Positions 1 through 10,025 of a stretch of 64,000 nt of DNA are shown one piece after another (position 1 is the stretch's first letter; every line of letters begins with the position of its first letter). The notes below the pieces were generated by a model, which had not been told where the DNA came from, searched no databases, and saw only the letters and a program-made list of their open reading frames with translations. Origin of the DNA: JANSXG01 sp024743075 (GTDB taxonomy: Bacteria; Planctomycetota; Phycisphaerae; Phycisphaerales; UBA1924); NCBI GenBank assembly GCA_042140185.1, contig CP159477.1:2232001-2296000 (forward strand), read 5' to 3'. The position numbers and the translations under genes were made by a program.

Positions 1-524
1 CACCTGAGCGCTCGTGATCCGCGGCCCCGTGTTGTCCTGCGCAGAACCTCGTCCTGCGTTTCGTCCGCCGCGTCAAACTCGGTCGTCGCGCCACCATCGC
101 CCGGCGTGAACACACGCAGACGCACGCCGCCGCCGGCGTTGACGATGCTCGACCACTGGGCCGTCGAGAAGACAAAGTCTCCCGGCGTGCCGTCACCGTT
201 GCGATCGTTCATGTCGATCTGCAGACCGGTGTTGCCGGCGTTGTTGTAGTTCACCGGACCGCCGAGGATCCCGACCGTGATCGCTGAGCCGAACAGCGTG
301 CCGTCCGAGCCGATCAGGCGAGCCTCAACCGTCAGCGGCTGCCCGTCGGTCAGGCTCAGCCCGTCCAGACCCGCATCCACGGAAAAGGTCACGACCGTGG
401 AGGGTCCGGCGAATTCATCGTCCGCGACCCGGGGCTGAGTGATCTGGACACCGGCTGCAAACGCCGAGCCCGCGACGGCCCCCGCCGCCAGCAGACCAAG
501 CCCGCTCCGCAACAAAGCTCTCAT
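1..524 (-). CDS. Secreted protein, partial (runs off left edge), frameshifted
   Basis: N-terminal part of an exported protein. The first ~22 residues form a signal peptide (MRALLRSG, a Leu/Ala-rich core, cleavage near SAFA-A). The mature part is rich in D, G, T and V with 'NDRNGDGTPGD' and a late 'DNTGPRIT' motif, as in bacterial Ig-like or adhesin-type proteins. The start at 524 is backed by an AGGA Shine-Dalgarno sequence 4-8 nt upstream. The reading frame changes at 38-43 (TGCGCA); restoring one C joins '..DETQDEVL' to 'DNTGPRITSAQV'. The remainder lies outside the window, so the family cannot be named. The opposite-strand open frame across 642-2168 is not related. Confidence 0.6.
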   Translation of the reverse strand, partial: MRALLRSGLGLLAAGAVAGSAFAAGVQITQPRVADDEFAGPSTVVTFSVDAGLDGLSLTDGQPLTVEARLIGSDGTLFGSAITVGILGGPVNYNNAGNTGLQIDMNDRNGDGTPGDFVFSTAQWSSIVNAGGGVRLRVFTPGDGGATTEFDAADETQDEVLRRTTRGRGSRALR

Positions 525-980
525 TCCTTCGATCCTTTCTTATTCCGGCGCGTCCGCCGGGATCACTTCCTGGCCTGAGCCACCGAGCCAGCTCCGAATA
601 ACCCGCTCGCGGACTATCCGACGCACCATCGGCCGATTGGTTCAGCAGTCCATTCCTTTGGAAAGCCGACAACGTCCGACGCACACGCAGCGCCCAATCC
701 GATCCCGGCCCTGAAGACAGATAAACACGATTTGTTCGGGCAACTTATCAGACCTTCTGGGAAGTTGCCCGCGATATGAGGACCAGTCAAACGATCTGTA
801 TGGGTTATCCCGCTTCCTGATCCGCGTCACGCCGTCTTTATCGGCCCGACCGGCTCCGGCCGCCCGAATCGGCAGCCGGGCCGATAACGCCCACCCCGGA
901 CGGCGCAATACCTGCGCATCGCCACCCCCGGGCACATCCTGACAGGATGCGCACTCATCGATCCGGTTACCATCCGCCCG
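525..980. other. Divergent intergenic region, no gene seen
   Basis: About 455 bases between the leftward secreted-protein gene and the rightward FkbM gene. No open frame here has a credible start or composition. It presumably carries both promoters. The only clear structure is the 10-bp perfect inverted repeat at 737-771, listed separately. Confidence 0.6.
737..771. promoter_or_regulatory. 10-bp perfect inverted repeat
   Basis: CGGGCAACTT (737-746) and AAGTTGCCCG (762-771) are perfectly complementary arms around a 15-base spacer. There is no T-run after either arm, so it does not look like a terminator. Its position in a divergent intergenic region suggests an operator or an RNA hairpin, but this is inference. 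Confidence 0.5.
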
Positions 981-1880
981 ATGCAACAGGCCCTCGAGAC
1001 GCTGCAGTGGATCCTCCTCATCGCCGCCATCGGCGCGGTCGCGGCCCTGATTTCCCAGTTCCGACTGGTGCGTCGTCGCCAAAAGCAGCTCTGGCGTCGG
1101 ACCGAGCGGCTCGAGGCCGCCGCCCTGGAACTCCGCCGATCCGTCGCCACCGCCGCCGCGACCCAGGACCTCGCCAGCCAGCCCGGCCCCGACCGACCTC
1201 GCTTCCACTTCACTGCCCAGGACAACGAGGATGTCTTCCTTTATGAGCTCTTTCAGGGCAAGCGCTCCGGACGCTACATCGAGGTCGGCGCCCACGACGG
1301 GCAGCACCTCTCCGTGACCCTCCCCTTCGAGGCCCTCGGCTGGACCGGCGTCCTCATCGAGCCCGTCCGGAAGAACTTTGAAGCCTGTCGCCAGGCCCGT
1401 CCCGCCAGCCACGTCGTGCACGCCGCCCTCGGCCCCGCCGGATCGAAGGGCTCCGTCACCTTCCACGAGGTGGTCGGCGAGGACCACTCCGGCGTGATGT
1501 CCTACCTCAAGACCAACGTCCATCACGAACAGGACCTCAAGGCGAAGGACGCCAGAGTCCACTCGGTGGAAGTGCCTTACACGACCATGACCGAGGTTTT
1601 GGCCGAAGCGCCGCAGCCCGAGCAGCCATACGACTTCGCCGTCATCGACGTCGAGGGCGGCGAGGTCGGTCTCTTCCAGGGATTCGACCTCGCCAGATTC
1701 GCACCGGCCGTACTCATCGTCGAGGACAAGGCCGATCCGCAGTCCAGCCCCGTCCGGCCCATCATCGAGAGCGCCGGCTACGAACGCGCGACCGCCATCG
1801 GCATCAACGATGTCTACGTCATCCGCTCGCAGCCCGAACTTCTCCGCCGCGCGCGCCGACTCGGCTTCGGAACTCGCTGA
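981..1880 (+). CDS. FkbM-family SAM-dependent methyltransferase with N-terminal membrane anchor
   Basis: 299 residues. Residues ~10-27 form one hydrophobic segment followed by an Arg/Gln-rich, probably coiled, stretch to ~65. The catalytic part carries the SAM-binding motif 'IEVGAHDG' (~100-107), 'VLIEPVRKNFEAC' and the FkbM signature 'IDVEGGE' (~222-228). FkbM enzymes O-methylate sugars of polysaccharides, natural products or glycoproteins; the acceptor cannot be read here. The membrane anchor suggests action on envelope glycans. The next gene starts 19 nt downstream on the same strand, so the two are probably co-transcribed. The start at 981 is the only ATG that leaves the anchor intact. 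Family call is firm, substrate unknown. Confidence 0.85.
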   Translation: MQQALETLQWILLIAAIGAVAALISQFRLVRRRQKQLWRRTERLEAAALELRRSVATAAATQDLASQPGPDRPRFHFTAQDNEDVFLYELFQGKRSGRYIEVGAHDGQHLSVTLPFEALGWTGVLIEPVRKNFEACRQARPASHVVHAALGPAGSKGSVTFHEVVGEDHSGVMSYLKTNVHHEQDLKAKDARVHSVEVPYTTMTEVLAEAPQPEQPYDFAVIDVEGGEVGLFQGFDLARFAPAVLIVEDKADPQSSPVRPIIESAGYERATAIGINDVYVIRSQPELLRRARRLGFGTR

Positions 1881-1899
1881 CCCCCCGGCCCCCGTCCCG

Positions 1900-2759
1900 A
1901 TGCGCATTATCCACATAATCAACCCGTTCCACGCGCCCGAGGGTTCCGAGCACGCGATCGCCCAGGAGGTCACCCTCGCCTCAATCCGACGCGCACACGC
2001 CCACGCGAAAGACGCCGGCCTCGAGGTCGTCCCGGTCGGAGTCGCGTTCGAAGAAGACTTGGACCTGGTTGCCTCACCCTTCATCGCCGCGCAGCCGCTC
2101 AAGCGATCCGTGATCGATGTCGCCGACTTCGCGACCAGCAAAAAGTTTCCACTGGTCGCCGACCTCATCGCCCTCGGCGCTGACGCCGCCGGCCCCGCTC
2201 GCGAAGGCGACGTACTCGTCTACACCAACCTCGACATCTCCCTGCAGCCCCACTTCTACGCGTCCGTCGCCTCGCTCGTCACTAGAAGCGCCCCGCCCAC
2301 GTCATCAACCGACGCACCATCCCCGGCCACTACGACTCGCCCGGCCAGCTCGACGCGATGCTCGCCGAACCCGGCGAGCGCCATGGCGGCTGGGACTGCT
2401 TCGTCTTCCCGCGTTCGTTCGTCGGTTCGCTGGAACTCGACCGCATCTGCATTGGCGCGCCGTACATCGGCCTCGCCATGCTTGCCAACCTCGACGCCCT
2501 CTCCGGCTTCCGCCTCGTCGAGCACAAAGACCTTCACCTGACCTTCCACATCGGCGACGACGCCACCTGGCGCGGACGCACCGACCTCTCCGAGCACAAC
2601 CGCCTCCGACTGCGAGCCAGTCTCGACCGCCTGCGTGAAGCCCACGCCCCGGTCCCGGCCCGCAGCTTCTTCGAGCGCGTAGACGCCGAACTATTCGAAC
2701 GCCCCAGGCGCGACAAGGCGTTGCGCCACCGGCTGCGCCGTCTCGTCGGCCTCGGCTGA
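1900..2759 (+). CDS. Uncharacterised protein, possibly glycosyltransferase-like (frameshifted)
   Basis: 286 residues once one C is restored in the GCGCCCC run at 2288-2294. The N-terminal frame ends '..YASVASLVTRSAP' and the next frame continues 'AHVINRRTIPGHYD'. The start is 'MRIIHIINPFHAPEGSEH'. Notable stretches are 'VYTNLDISLQPHFY', 'GWDCFVFPRS' and 'HIGDDATWRGR', whose aspartates and aromatics recall GT-A type glycosyltransferases, but I do not recognise a defined family and there is no clear DxD motif. The C-terminus is Arg-rich. It lies directly behind the FkbM methyltransferase, so a role in surface glycan synthesis is plausible but inferred. Confidence 0.6.
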
Positions 2760-2982
2760 TTCTCGGACCCCCAGCACGCCTCTCGTTCCTCTTCTGACGG
2801 CACGATCCAACCGGCGCGGGCCTTCCATCGCCCACGAGACTCATTCCGCCGACCCGCGAGGCCGATGACCACGCCGTGCGCGAGGGTCGCGCCGGCTCTC
2901 CCGACCACCCTCGCCGACCAGGTCCGATCATCATTTCACGCCCGCGGCGAGCCCGCGTGGCCACCCGGAGCGAGCGCCCGTC

Positions 2983-4038
2983 ATGACCATCGACGACATT
3001 CTCCGCCGTGCAGCCGAAGCCGATGCCTCCGACATCCACATCGTCGCCGGCCACCCCCCGGTCATGCGCTGCCAGACCGTGATGACCCCCATGGACTTCC
3101 CGGTGATCACCGCAGAGGTCGCCGAGAGCATGGTCAGACACATGGCTACCGAGAACTCGATGCACACCTTCAACGAAGTGCAGGACGCCGACTTCTCCTA
3201 CGAAGTCTCCAACCTCGGTCGCTACCGCGTCAACGCTCACCGCCAGAAGGGCGTCCCCGGCATCGCGATGCGTGCCATCAAAACCAAGGTCCCGCCGCTC
3301 GCCAGCCTGAACCTTCCCGAGGTCATCACTCGACTCACCTACCTGCCACGAGGCCTCGTTCTCGTCACCGGCGACACCGGTTCGGGTAAGTCCACCACGC
3401 TCGCCGCCATGATCCAGGCGATGAACGAGCGATACCAGAAGCACATCATCACGCTGGAGGACCCCGTCGAATACGTCCTTCACTCAAACCGCTGCCTCAT
3501 TGAGCAGCGCGAACTCGGCCAGGACATGCCCTCGTTCGCCTCGGCCCTTAAGCACGCCCTGCGTCAGGACCCCGACATCATCCTCGTCGGCGAAATGCGA
3601 GACCTCGAAACCACCGCCCTCGCCATCACCGCCGCCGAAACCGGCCACCTCGTGCTCTCGACGCTGCACACCACCAACGCCTCGCAGACGGTGGAACGCA
3701 TCATCGATATGTACCCCGCCGCGCAGCAGAACCAGATCCGAGCCATGCTCGCCAACACGCTGCAGGCGGTCATCTCCCAGACGCTGTTCCGTCGCACCGA
3801 CACCAAGGGCATGGCCCCCGCCGTCGAGATCCTGCTGTGCACCCCCGCGGTGCGCAACCTGATCCGCGAAGGACGCACCTTCGAGATCGCGAACGTCATC
3901 GAAACCAACCGCTCGATGGGCATGTCCAGCCTCGACTCCTCGATCAGCCAGCTCTACTTCAACGGCATGATCAGCAAGGAAGACGCGATCGCCCAGGCCG
4001 CCTACCCCGACAAGCTCGAGCAGCAACTCGCAGCCTGA
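2983..4038 (+). CDS. pilT: Type IV pilus retraction ATPase PilT
   Basis: 351 residues, the usual PilT length. Hexameric cytoplasmic ATPase of the GspE/VirB11 superfamily that powers pilus retraction. Visible motifs: Walker A 'GDTGSGKST' (~130-138), the Asp box 'ITLEDPVEY' (~156-164), Walker B 'IILVGEMRD' (~199-207), the His box 'HLVLSTLHTTNA' (~222-233), and C-terminal 'NLIREGRTFEI', matching the region after the arginine fingers. It heads a co-directional cluster with PilC and prepilin-like genes. No PilB or PilQ is in the window, so extension and secretin genes must lie elsewhere. Confidence 0.95.
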   Translation: MTIDDILRRAAEADASDIHIVAGHPPVMRCQTVMTPMDFPVITAEVAESMVRHMATENSMHTFNEVQDADFSYEVSNLGRYRVNAHRQKGVPGIAMRAIKTKVPPLASLNLPEVITRLTYLPRGLVLVTGDTGSGKSTTLAAMIQAMNERYQKHIITLEDPVEYVLHSNRCLIEQRELGQDMPSFASALKHALRQDPDIILVGEMRDLETTALAITAAETGHLVLSTLHTTNASQTVERIIDMYPAAQQNQIRAMLANTLQAVISQTLFRRTDTKGMAPAVEILLCTPAVRNLIREGRTFEIANVIETNRSMGMSSLDSSISQLYFNGMISKEDAIAQAAYPDKLEQQLAA

Positions 4039-4100
4039 TCTCGCGCGACGCCACCGACCCGCTCTGATTCTCAACCGCCCAGCGAGGGAGCTCGACCACC

Positions 4101-5327
4101 ATGCCCGCCTACCGCTACCAGGTCCGATCCGGAAACGGCCAGACGACCGTCGGCGTGCTCAACGCCCAGTCCGTCGCCGCCGCCGCCGACAGCCTGCGCC
4201 GGCAGGGCGCACAGGTCCTCTCCATCGCTCCCGTCCCTTCCTCCGACAACCGCGCTGCGCTCCTCGAGCGCCTGCGCGAGCTGAACTCCGGCAAGCCCAA
4301 TCAGAAGCACGTCCTCGATTTCACGACCCAGCTCGCCGTCATGGTCCGTGCCGGCATCGGCATCCGCACCGCGCTCGAGGGCATCGCCGAGCAGACGACG
4401 CACTACAAGTTCAAGCAGATCATCCTCGGTCTCAAGTACGACGTCGAATCCGGCAAGCAGTTCTCCGAGGCACTGGCCCGCCACCCGAAACTGTTCAACC
4501 CGCTCTACGTCAACATGGTCCGCGCTTCGGAAATGTCCGGATCGTTCGGCAAGATGCTCGACCGGATCGCGGCGTACACCTCGCAGCAGATCGAAACCCG
4601 CAAGATGGTCATCGGCGCGATGATCTACCCCGGCGTCATCGCCACCATGGCCGTCGGCGTCACGGTGTTCCTGCTCACCTTCGTCCTCCCCAAATTCACC
4701 GGGGTCTTCGAGGGTAAGGAGGACGCGCTCCCGTGGGCGACCACCTTCCTCATGGGGCTCTCCGAGTTCGTCCGCTCGCAGTACCTGATCATCCTCGGCT
4801 CGCTGCTCGCGGTGTTCATCGGCTTCTTCGCGCTGCTCAAGACCGACCCCGGCTCCTGGTGGTTCGACAAGTGCAAGCTCACCGTCCCCGTCTTCAAGCG
4901 CATGTTCCGCGCCCTCTACATCAGCCGCTCGCTGCAGACCATGGGCGAACTGATCAACGCCGGCGTCCCCATGCTCGACACCATCGCCATCACCGGCGAC
5001 ATCTCCGGCAACCGCCTCTACAAGCGCATGTGGCGCACCGTGTACAGCAGCGTCAAACAGGGTCGCAAAATCACCTTCCAGCTCCAGCAGTCCGCGCTCA
5101 TGCCCCACGCCGTCGTGCAGATGATCGGAGCGGGCGAAGAGTCCGGTAAGCTCGGCGAGGTCCTCGACGAGATCTCCGACTACTACGCCAAGCAGCTCCG
5201 CGACGCCATCAAAGCGGTTACCGGAATGATCGAGCCCCTCATGATCGTTGCGATGGGTTCAATCGTCGGCTTTATCGCGATGGCCATCATTCTGCCCATC
5301 TTCAAGATGAGCCAGATCGTCCAATGA
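4101..5327 (+). CDS. pilC: Type IV pilus / type II secretion inner-membrane platform protein PilC (GspF family)
   Basis: 408 residues, the standard PilC/GspF length. The N-terminal ~60 residues form the small cytoplasmic domain ('YRYQVRSGNGQTTVGVL'). Two homologous GspF domains follow, each ending in hydrophobic segments: one near 'GAMIYPGVIATMAVGVTVF', then 'YLIILGSLLAVFIGFFALL', and the C-terminal 'MIVAMGSIVGFIAMAIILPIF'. 'NAGVPMLDTI' and 'GEESGKLGEVLDEI' are typical of the second domain. It acts as the membrane platform on which PilT/PilB act. A GAGGGAG ribosome site precedes the ATG. The stop overlaps the next start (ATGA), indicating translational coupling to the prepilin gene. Confidence 0.93.
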   Translation: MPAYRYQVRSGNGQTTVGVLNAQSVAAAADSLRRQGAQVLSIAPVPSSDNRAALLERLRELNSGKPNQKHVLDFTTQLAVMVRAGIGIRTALEGIAEQTTHYKFKQIILGLKYDVESGKQFSEALARHPKLFNPLYVNMVRASEMSGSFGKMLDRIAAYTSQQIETRKMVIGAMIYPGVIATMAVGVTVFLLTFVLPKFTGVFEGKEDALPWATTFLMGLSEFVRSQYLIILGSLLAVFIGFFALLKTDPGSWWFDKCKLTVPVFKRMFRALYISRSLQTMGELINAGVPMLDTIAITGDISGNRLYKRMWRTVYSSVKQGRKITFQLQQSALMPHAVVQMIGAGEESGKLGEVLDEISDYYAKQLRDAIKAVTGMIEPLMIVAMGSIVGFIAMAIILPIFKMSQIVQ

Positions 5328-6142
5328 AAGGTGAACCCAACGGCACACCGCCGCCGCTGCTCACACCTCCGAGGACTCTCGCGATGCTCCCGGCACCGTC
5401 GACATCCGGACCGACCCCAGCCCCGCGCCCACGCCCACGACGCCATCGCGGCGTGCGCCGCGCCGGCGGGTCATCCGGCTTCACGCTCATCGAGACGATG
5501 TTCGCCGTGCTCATCATCGGCCTCGGCGTGGTCGTCATACTCCGCTCGATGATGCACTTCCTCTACTCCAACATGTGGTCAACCCACTCCGCGACCGCGA
5601 CCTACCTCGCACAGGAAATCCGCGAGCTCTCCCGCTCCCTGCCCAACCACGACCGCTTCGCCGGCGGCATCTACTTCACCGACCCCGCCGACCCCGGAAC
5701 ACTCGAGGGGTGGGGCCTCGAAGGCGACGATCCGCAGATCGCCGACATCAACGACATCGACGATCTCGACGGACTCGTCTTCGGCAACACCACCGCGTTC
5801 CCCGAAGGCTTCGTGATGAGCCAGCGGTTCCCCGGCCCGATCAACTCGTTCGGCGAGGTCATCTCCGAGGTCCGGTTCGACGGCACCACGGAGATGATCG
5901 AAGTCGACGGCGACATGGTCCCCGTCTCGATGCGCGGCTGGTCGCAGCTCATCACCGTCGAGAAGGTCGACCCGTTCGACTATTCCGTCGTCCTCGACAA
6001 CGCCGCCAACGACACCGAAGCCGGCGGACGCGACGTCGGCGAGTTCCCGCTCAGAGTCACGGTCACGGTCATCTACGACGGCGTGTGGGAAGACCACGCG
6101 CCGCCGCTGAGCGTGATCTCCTGGGTCGTGCCGCCCCGCTGA
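5324..6142 (+). CDS. Type IV prepilin-like protein (PilV/GspI-like)
   Basis: 272 residues. A very long, Pro/Arg-rich leader (~52 residues) ends in 'SSG|FTLIETMFAVLIIGLG', a classic prepilin peptidase site with Glu at +5 and a hydrophobic helix. The remainder is acidic and probably a pseudopilin globular head. The start at 5324 overlaps the pilC stop; an internal ATG at 5384 would shorten the leader by 20 residues and cannot be excluded. Position and the FTLIETMFAV motif suggest a minor pilin of PilV/GspI type. It would need a prepilin peptidase encoded elsewhere. Confidence 0.8.
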   Translation: MKGEPNGTPPPLLTPPRTLAMLPAPSTSGPTPAPRPRPRRHRGVRRAGGSSGFTLIETMFAVLIIGLGVVVILRSMMHFLYSNMWSTHSATATYLAQEIRELSRSLPNHDRFAGGIYFTDPADPGTLEGWGLEGDDPQIADINDIDDLDGLVFGNTTAFPEGFVMSQRFPGPINSFGEVISEVRFDGTTEMIEVDGDMVPVSMRGWSQLITVEKVDPFDYSVVLDNAANDTEAGGRDVGEFPLRVTVTVIYDGVWEDHAPPLSVISWVVPPR

Positions 6143-6198
6143 TCCCGCTCCGCAGGACCACCGGCGCCGCACCACACCCACGATCGGAAGGAAACCCC

Positions 6199-9077
6199 AT
6201 GACCCGACGCAAACGCCATACCGCCACGAAGAGCCTCGGTCTCCGTCGACTCGCTCGTCGAGCGCGGTCGCGCCGAGGCGTCGTCGGCATCCTCGCCATG
6301 ATGTTCCTGGTCATGTTCGCTTCCCTCGCCACCACGATGGCCGTCGTCACGCAGGGCAACCTCCGCTCCTCCGTCTCCCACATGCGCGTCACCAAGTCCA
6401 TGTCCGCCATCGACACCGGCCTGCAGCTCGCCGAATCACGCCTCATGGAGGCCGCGTCGCGCTTCATCGTCCCCATCGGCGAGGTCTCCCCCGAGTACGC
6501 CGCCGCGCTCTGGACCGGCAGCTACGGCGGTTTCGACGCGCCGCCCCCGCCGCAGCCCGCACCCTACGGACGCCCCGAGCCCGGCACGCCAACCAGCATC
6601 CGCGAGGCCATCCAGTGGCATCACGATTCTGACGAAGCCGGCAACCTCGTCAGCTGGGACAACGCAGACAATGTGCCCGCGCCGATCACCGCCCCGACGA
6701 GCAAACCCGACTGGGTCGTCGGCCTCCCCATCGGACTCGAACGCTCCGGCGACGGTCTCATCACGACCGCCGTCCAGATCACCTACCTGCCGCCCGCCCT
6801 CGACCCGGAAGGCCGCGTGCTCGTCGTCGTCACCGGGTACAACTGGGACTTCACGCGCGAGCGCTGGGTCACCCGCACGGCCTACCAGCACTTCTCCATT
6901 GTCAAACGCGTCGAGCACGCCGTGCTCGCGCCCTCGCGCCTCATGATCGGGCGCAACGTGCAGGTCAACGGGCCGCTCGGCATCCGGTACAACTCGCAGG
7001 CCCTCGGCCTCATGGACGGCCCGCCCCTGTACATGAAGTCCGACTTCTACGGCCTCGACCCCATTCTCAACACCAAGATCGACGACTTCCACGCCGCCCT
7101 GCTCAGCGCGGACGTCGACGGCGACAACCGCCTGCGCATCAACCACGCCATCGAACGCCTGCCCCTGGTCAACCTCAACGCCGTCGACTACTCCGGCAAC
7201 GGCCTCGCGGACAGCGCGTTTCTTGATGTCACGCGAGACGGCGTCGTCGACGACTTCGACATCTTCATCAACCACTTCGACACGAACGGCGACGGACGCA
7301 TCGTCCTCTCCGACGCCCTCCGCGCCGGCACGCCCAACGAGGCCCTCAGCGCCGAGTTCACACTCGACGACGCCATGGCGCTCATGATCGACTCCGCCCA
7401 CCCCGACCGCAACGGCAACGGCATCTACAACGGCCAGTTCATCGACGGCGCGTGGGACTTCTCCACCTTCAACGACAACAACGACGACGGCCTCCTCGAC
7501 TCGGGCGACATCGACGCCGACGACATCACGCTCGGCTACCGCGACGGCATCCTCGACTACCGCGACCGCTACGCCAAGGTCCGCGGCTCGATCTTCTTCC
7601 GCGCCAACCAGTCCGACTGGGAGAACGCCGTCGACGCGTTCGGCGTGCCCTACGGCAACTACCAGCAGTTCGTCTCCGGTGCGGTCTCGCCGAACACCAA
7701 CGACCTGCCCATCGTCTTCAACGCCGACGACATCGACATCCCCGACATCACACCCGACTCGTTCGCCGCCGCGACCGAGGGGCTGATCACCATCGCCACC
7801 GACACCAACTCGCCGCTCGACGACCAGGTCGAGATCCAGCTCGGTCCCGGCTACACCCCGCCGACCACCGTCGAGGCGACCCCCTTCGGCGCGCCCGCCC
7901 CGGCCGACTGGTACGAGCGCCCCACCTACTCGAACCTCACCTTCCGCAACGTCACCATCCCCATGGGCACCAACGCCCTGTTCGAGAACTGCACCTTCAT
8001 CGGCGTCACCTTCGTCGAGACCTATCAGGACAACACCCACCCCTCGTGGCCCTTCTACGGCACGCAGAAGCGCAACCGCTTCACCGTGCGCTCGAGCAGA
8101 TGTACCCGCAGGATGATGAGTCCGATATCGCCCTCGACAAATCATGGGCCGAGCCCGGCGACATCGGCTACGACGACCTGCCCGACCCGCTTATCGTGGG
8201 CGTCGACCTCGACGGCGACGGCTACGGCGGCGACCAGTGCATCGACACCAAGCGCGTCTCCAACAACCTGCGCTTCCACGACTGCCTGTTCGTCGGATCC
8301 ATCGTCGGCAACCGCGCCACCGTGTTCACCAACCGACGCAACAAAGTCACCTTCACCGGCTCCACCCGCTTCACCAGCGAGCACCCGGACTACCCCGACG
8401 ACCCCGACTACAACCCCACCGAATCCGAGATGGACCAGATCCGTCGCAGCTCGCTCATGCTCCCCAACTGGTCCACCGACATCGGCCTCAACAACGCAAG
8501 CCCTGATCAGGACGTGCACCTGCGCGGCGCGATCATCGCCGGCGTCATCGACATCCGCGGCAACGCCCGCATCGACGGCGTGCTCATCGCCGACTTCCAG
8601 CCCGTCTTCGGCGAGCCGCCGCTGCAGCTCTACGGCGAGCCCATCGGCAACCCCGCAGACTTCAACATCACCCTCGGCTACTTCAGCCCCGAAGACGGCG
8701 ACCCCGAAGGCATCGAACTCGGCGACCTCGCCGACCTCGACGGCGACGGCACGCTCGACATCGGCTACGACTCGGCCCGCGACCCCGCCACCGGTGAACT
8801 CATCCCCATCGGCTCGCCGCTGCTCGACGGGCTCGATGTCGGAGACTACCCCGACGATTGGTTCGACGGCATCGTCGACACCGACGCCGAGTGGGAACCC
8901 GGTGACTTCGCCCGGCGCCCCGTCCCGTTCAACGGCTTCGGTCGCGTGATCATCAACTACGACCCCAACATCGTGCTCCCCGACGGCCTCGCCACGCCGA
9001 TCCGGATCCAGCCCCACCGCTCGACCTACGAAGAGGGACGCTACGAGTTGCCCGACGACGAAGAGGAAGGCGTGTGA
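6199..9077 (+). CDS. Large membrane-anchored pilus-locus protein, PilX/GspK-like with Ca-loop motifs (frameshifted)
   Basis: 959 residues after restoring one C after GCGC at 8088-8091, which joins '..GTQKRNRFTVR' to 'LEQMYPQDDESD'. The N-terminus is strongly basic (RRKRH, RRLARRARSRR), then one hydrophobic helix 'GVVGILAMMFLVMFASLATT' and 'VTQGNLRSSVSHMRVTKSM', the layout of PilX/GspK-like minor pilins although the canonical FTLIE site is missing. The extracellular part contains repeated Asp-rich loops of dockerin/EF-hand type (e.g. 'DVDGDNRLRI', 'DTNGDGRIVL', 'DNNDDGLLDSGDIDADD') and a later stretch with short beta-strand-like repeats (residues ~570-900). The cluster context points to a pilus-tip or pseudopilus-associated adhesin. 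Function is inferred. Confidence 0.7.
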
Positions 9078-9081
9078 TCGC

Positions 9082-9794
9082 ATGAAACCCACCCGCACCC
9101 TCACACGCAGCACGCATCGCTCGACCAGCCGCGCCGCCCGCAGAACGGCCCGGCGCGCGTTCAGCATGATCGAGATGCTCATCGCCCTGTCGATCAGCGC
9201 CTCGATCATGACCGCCACACTCGTCGCCTTCGACGCCATGTTCAAGGTCTACGAGACCTCGACCGACTCGGCCTCGAACCACGTCGTCGCGCGCATCGCC
9301 GTCAACCGACTGCTCGGCATGATCCGCACCGGATCCGAGTTCGGCCCGTTCCCCAACGACGTGCTCGACGCCGATGCCAACCCACTCAAAGCCGACTACT
9401 TCGAATTCGCTTCCCGCTTCAACGAAGACGGCTCCATCGCCGAGGTCACGCGCGTCGAGTTCCGCTACCCGGGCGAGCCGCCCCTGCTGCGCACCTGGGC
9501 GCGCAGGAAGACCCGCCCGAACTGCCCGACGGCATGGAAGTCGACGGCCCCGGCGAGCTCTGGATCGTCCTCATCGATGTCGCCACCGGCGTCGAGCAGG
9601 AATTCATGATGCTCTCCGAGGTCCGCTCGGCCGAGTTCACGCTCCGCTACGAGATCGGGCCCAAACTCATTAAGGGCACCGTGGACATCATCTTCGAGCC
9701 GAGCCTCGCCGTGAACGACGGCGTCTGGACCCCGGCGACGCCGGAAACCGTCCGCCTCGTCGCGAGCGCGATGCCCCGACGCTCCGCAGAGTAA
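9082..9794 (+). CDS. Prepilin-like protein, PilW/GspJ type (frameshifted)
   Basis: 237 residues after restoring one C after GCGC at 9501-9504, which joins '..LLRTWAR' to 'QEDPPELPDGMEVDG'. The basic leader ends 'RRA|FSMIEMLIALSISASIM', a prepilin cleavage and helix motif with Glu at +5. The globular region is acidic and C-terminally similar in layout to GspJ/PilW minor pilins. It starts 4 nt after the preceding gene's stop, with AGGAAGG inside that gene's end serving as ribosome site. Last gene of the pilus operon in this window. Confidence 0.75.
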
Positions 9795-9807
9795 CGCCCA
9801 GTTCGGG

Positions 9808-9918
9808 GTGGCATGGTCGAAGCGAAGCGCAGGCCATGGCGAAATTCACAGTAAGCGCAAGAAGCAGAATGGGTGCCGGGGCCTGAGCGGAGCACAGACC
9901 ACCAGTGCCCTCGCATCA
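9808..9918. repeat. REP-like two-hairpin intergenic repeat, copy A
   Basis: Contains 'GTGGCATGGTC' followed by a purine-rich spacer and 'GGCCATG' (first imperfect hairpin), then 'TGGGTGCCGGGGCCTGAGCGGAGC' type sequence (second module). The same order of modules recurs at 10474-10556. It lies in intergenic DNA only. Confidence 0.5.
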
Positions 9919-9982
9919 TCGAATTAATCCGATTTCACCATCCGGCGCGACCCGTGCGCTGGTAAATGTAAATGGAGAAAGT

Positions 9983-9996
9983 CGGTCTGAAGACCG
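9983..9996. promoter_or_regulatory. Short perfect hairpin CGGTCT-GA-AGACCG
   Basis: Six-bp perfect arms with a 2-base loop, ~30 bases upstream of the lipoprotein start. It could be an operator or a 5'-UTR hairpin. There is no further support. Confidence 0.3.
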
Positions 9997-10025
9997 GCCA
10001 CTGGTATCCCTACAGGAATCGACAC

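Noticed and set aside
642..2168. 508-codon open frame on the minus strand
   Set aside because: It is antisense to the FkbM gene and its neighbour; the translation is Gly/Asp/Val-rich with no domain, as expected of a GC-rich shadow frame.
6436..8145. 569-codon open frame on the minus strand
   Set aside because: Shadow of the pilus-locus protein; its composition (GVGG, RVDGV repeats) mirrors the Asp-rich sense strand.
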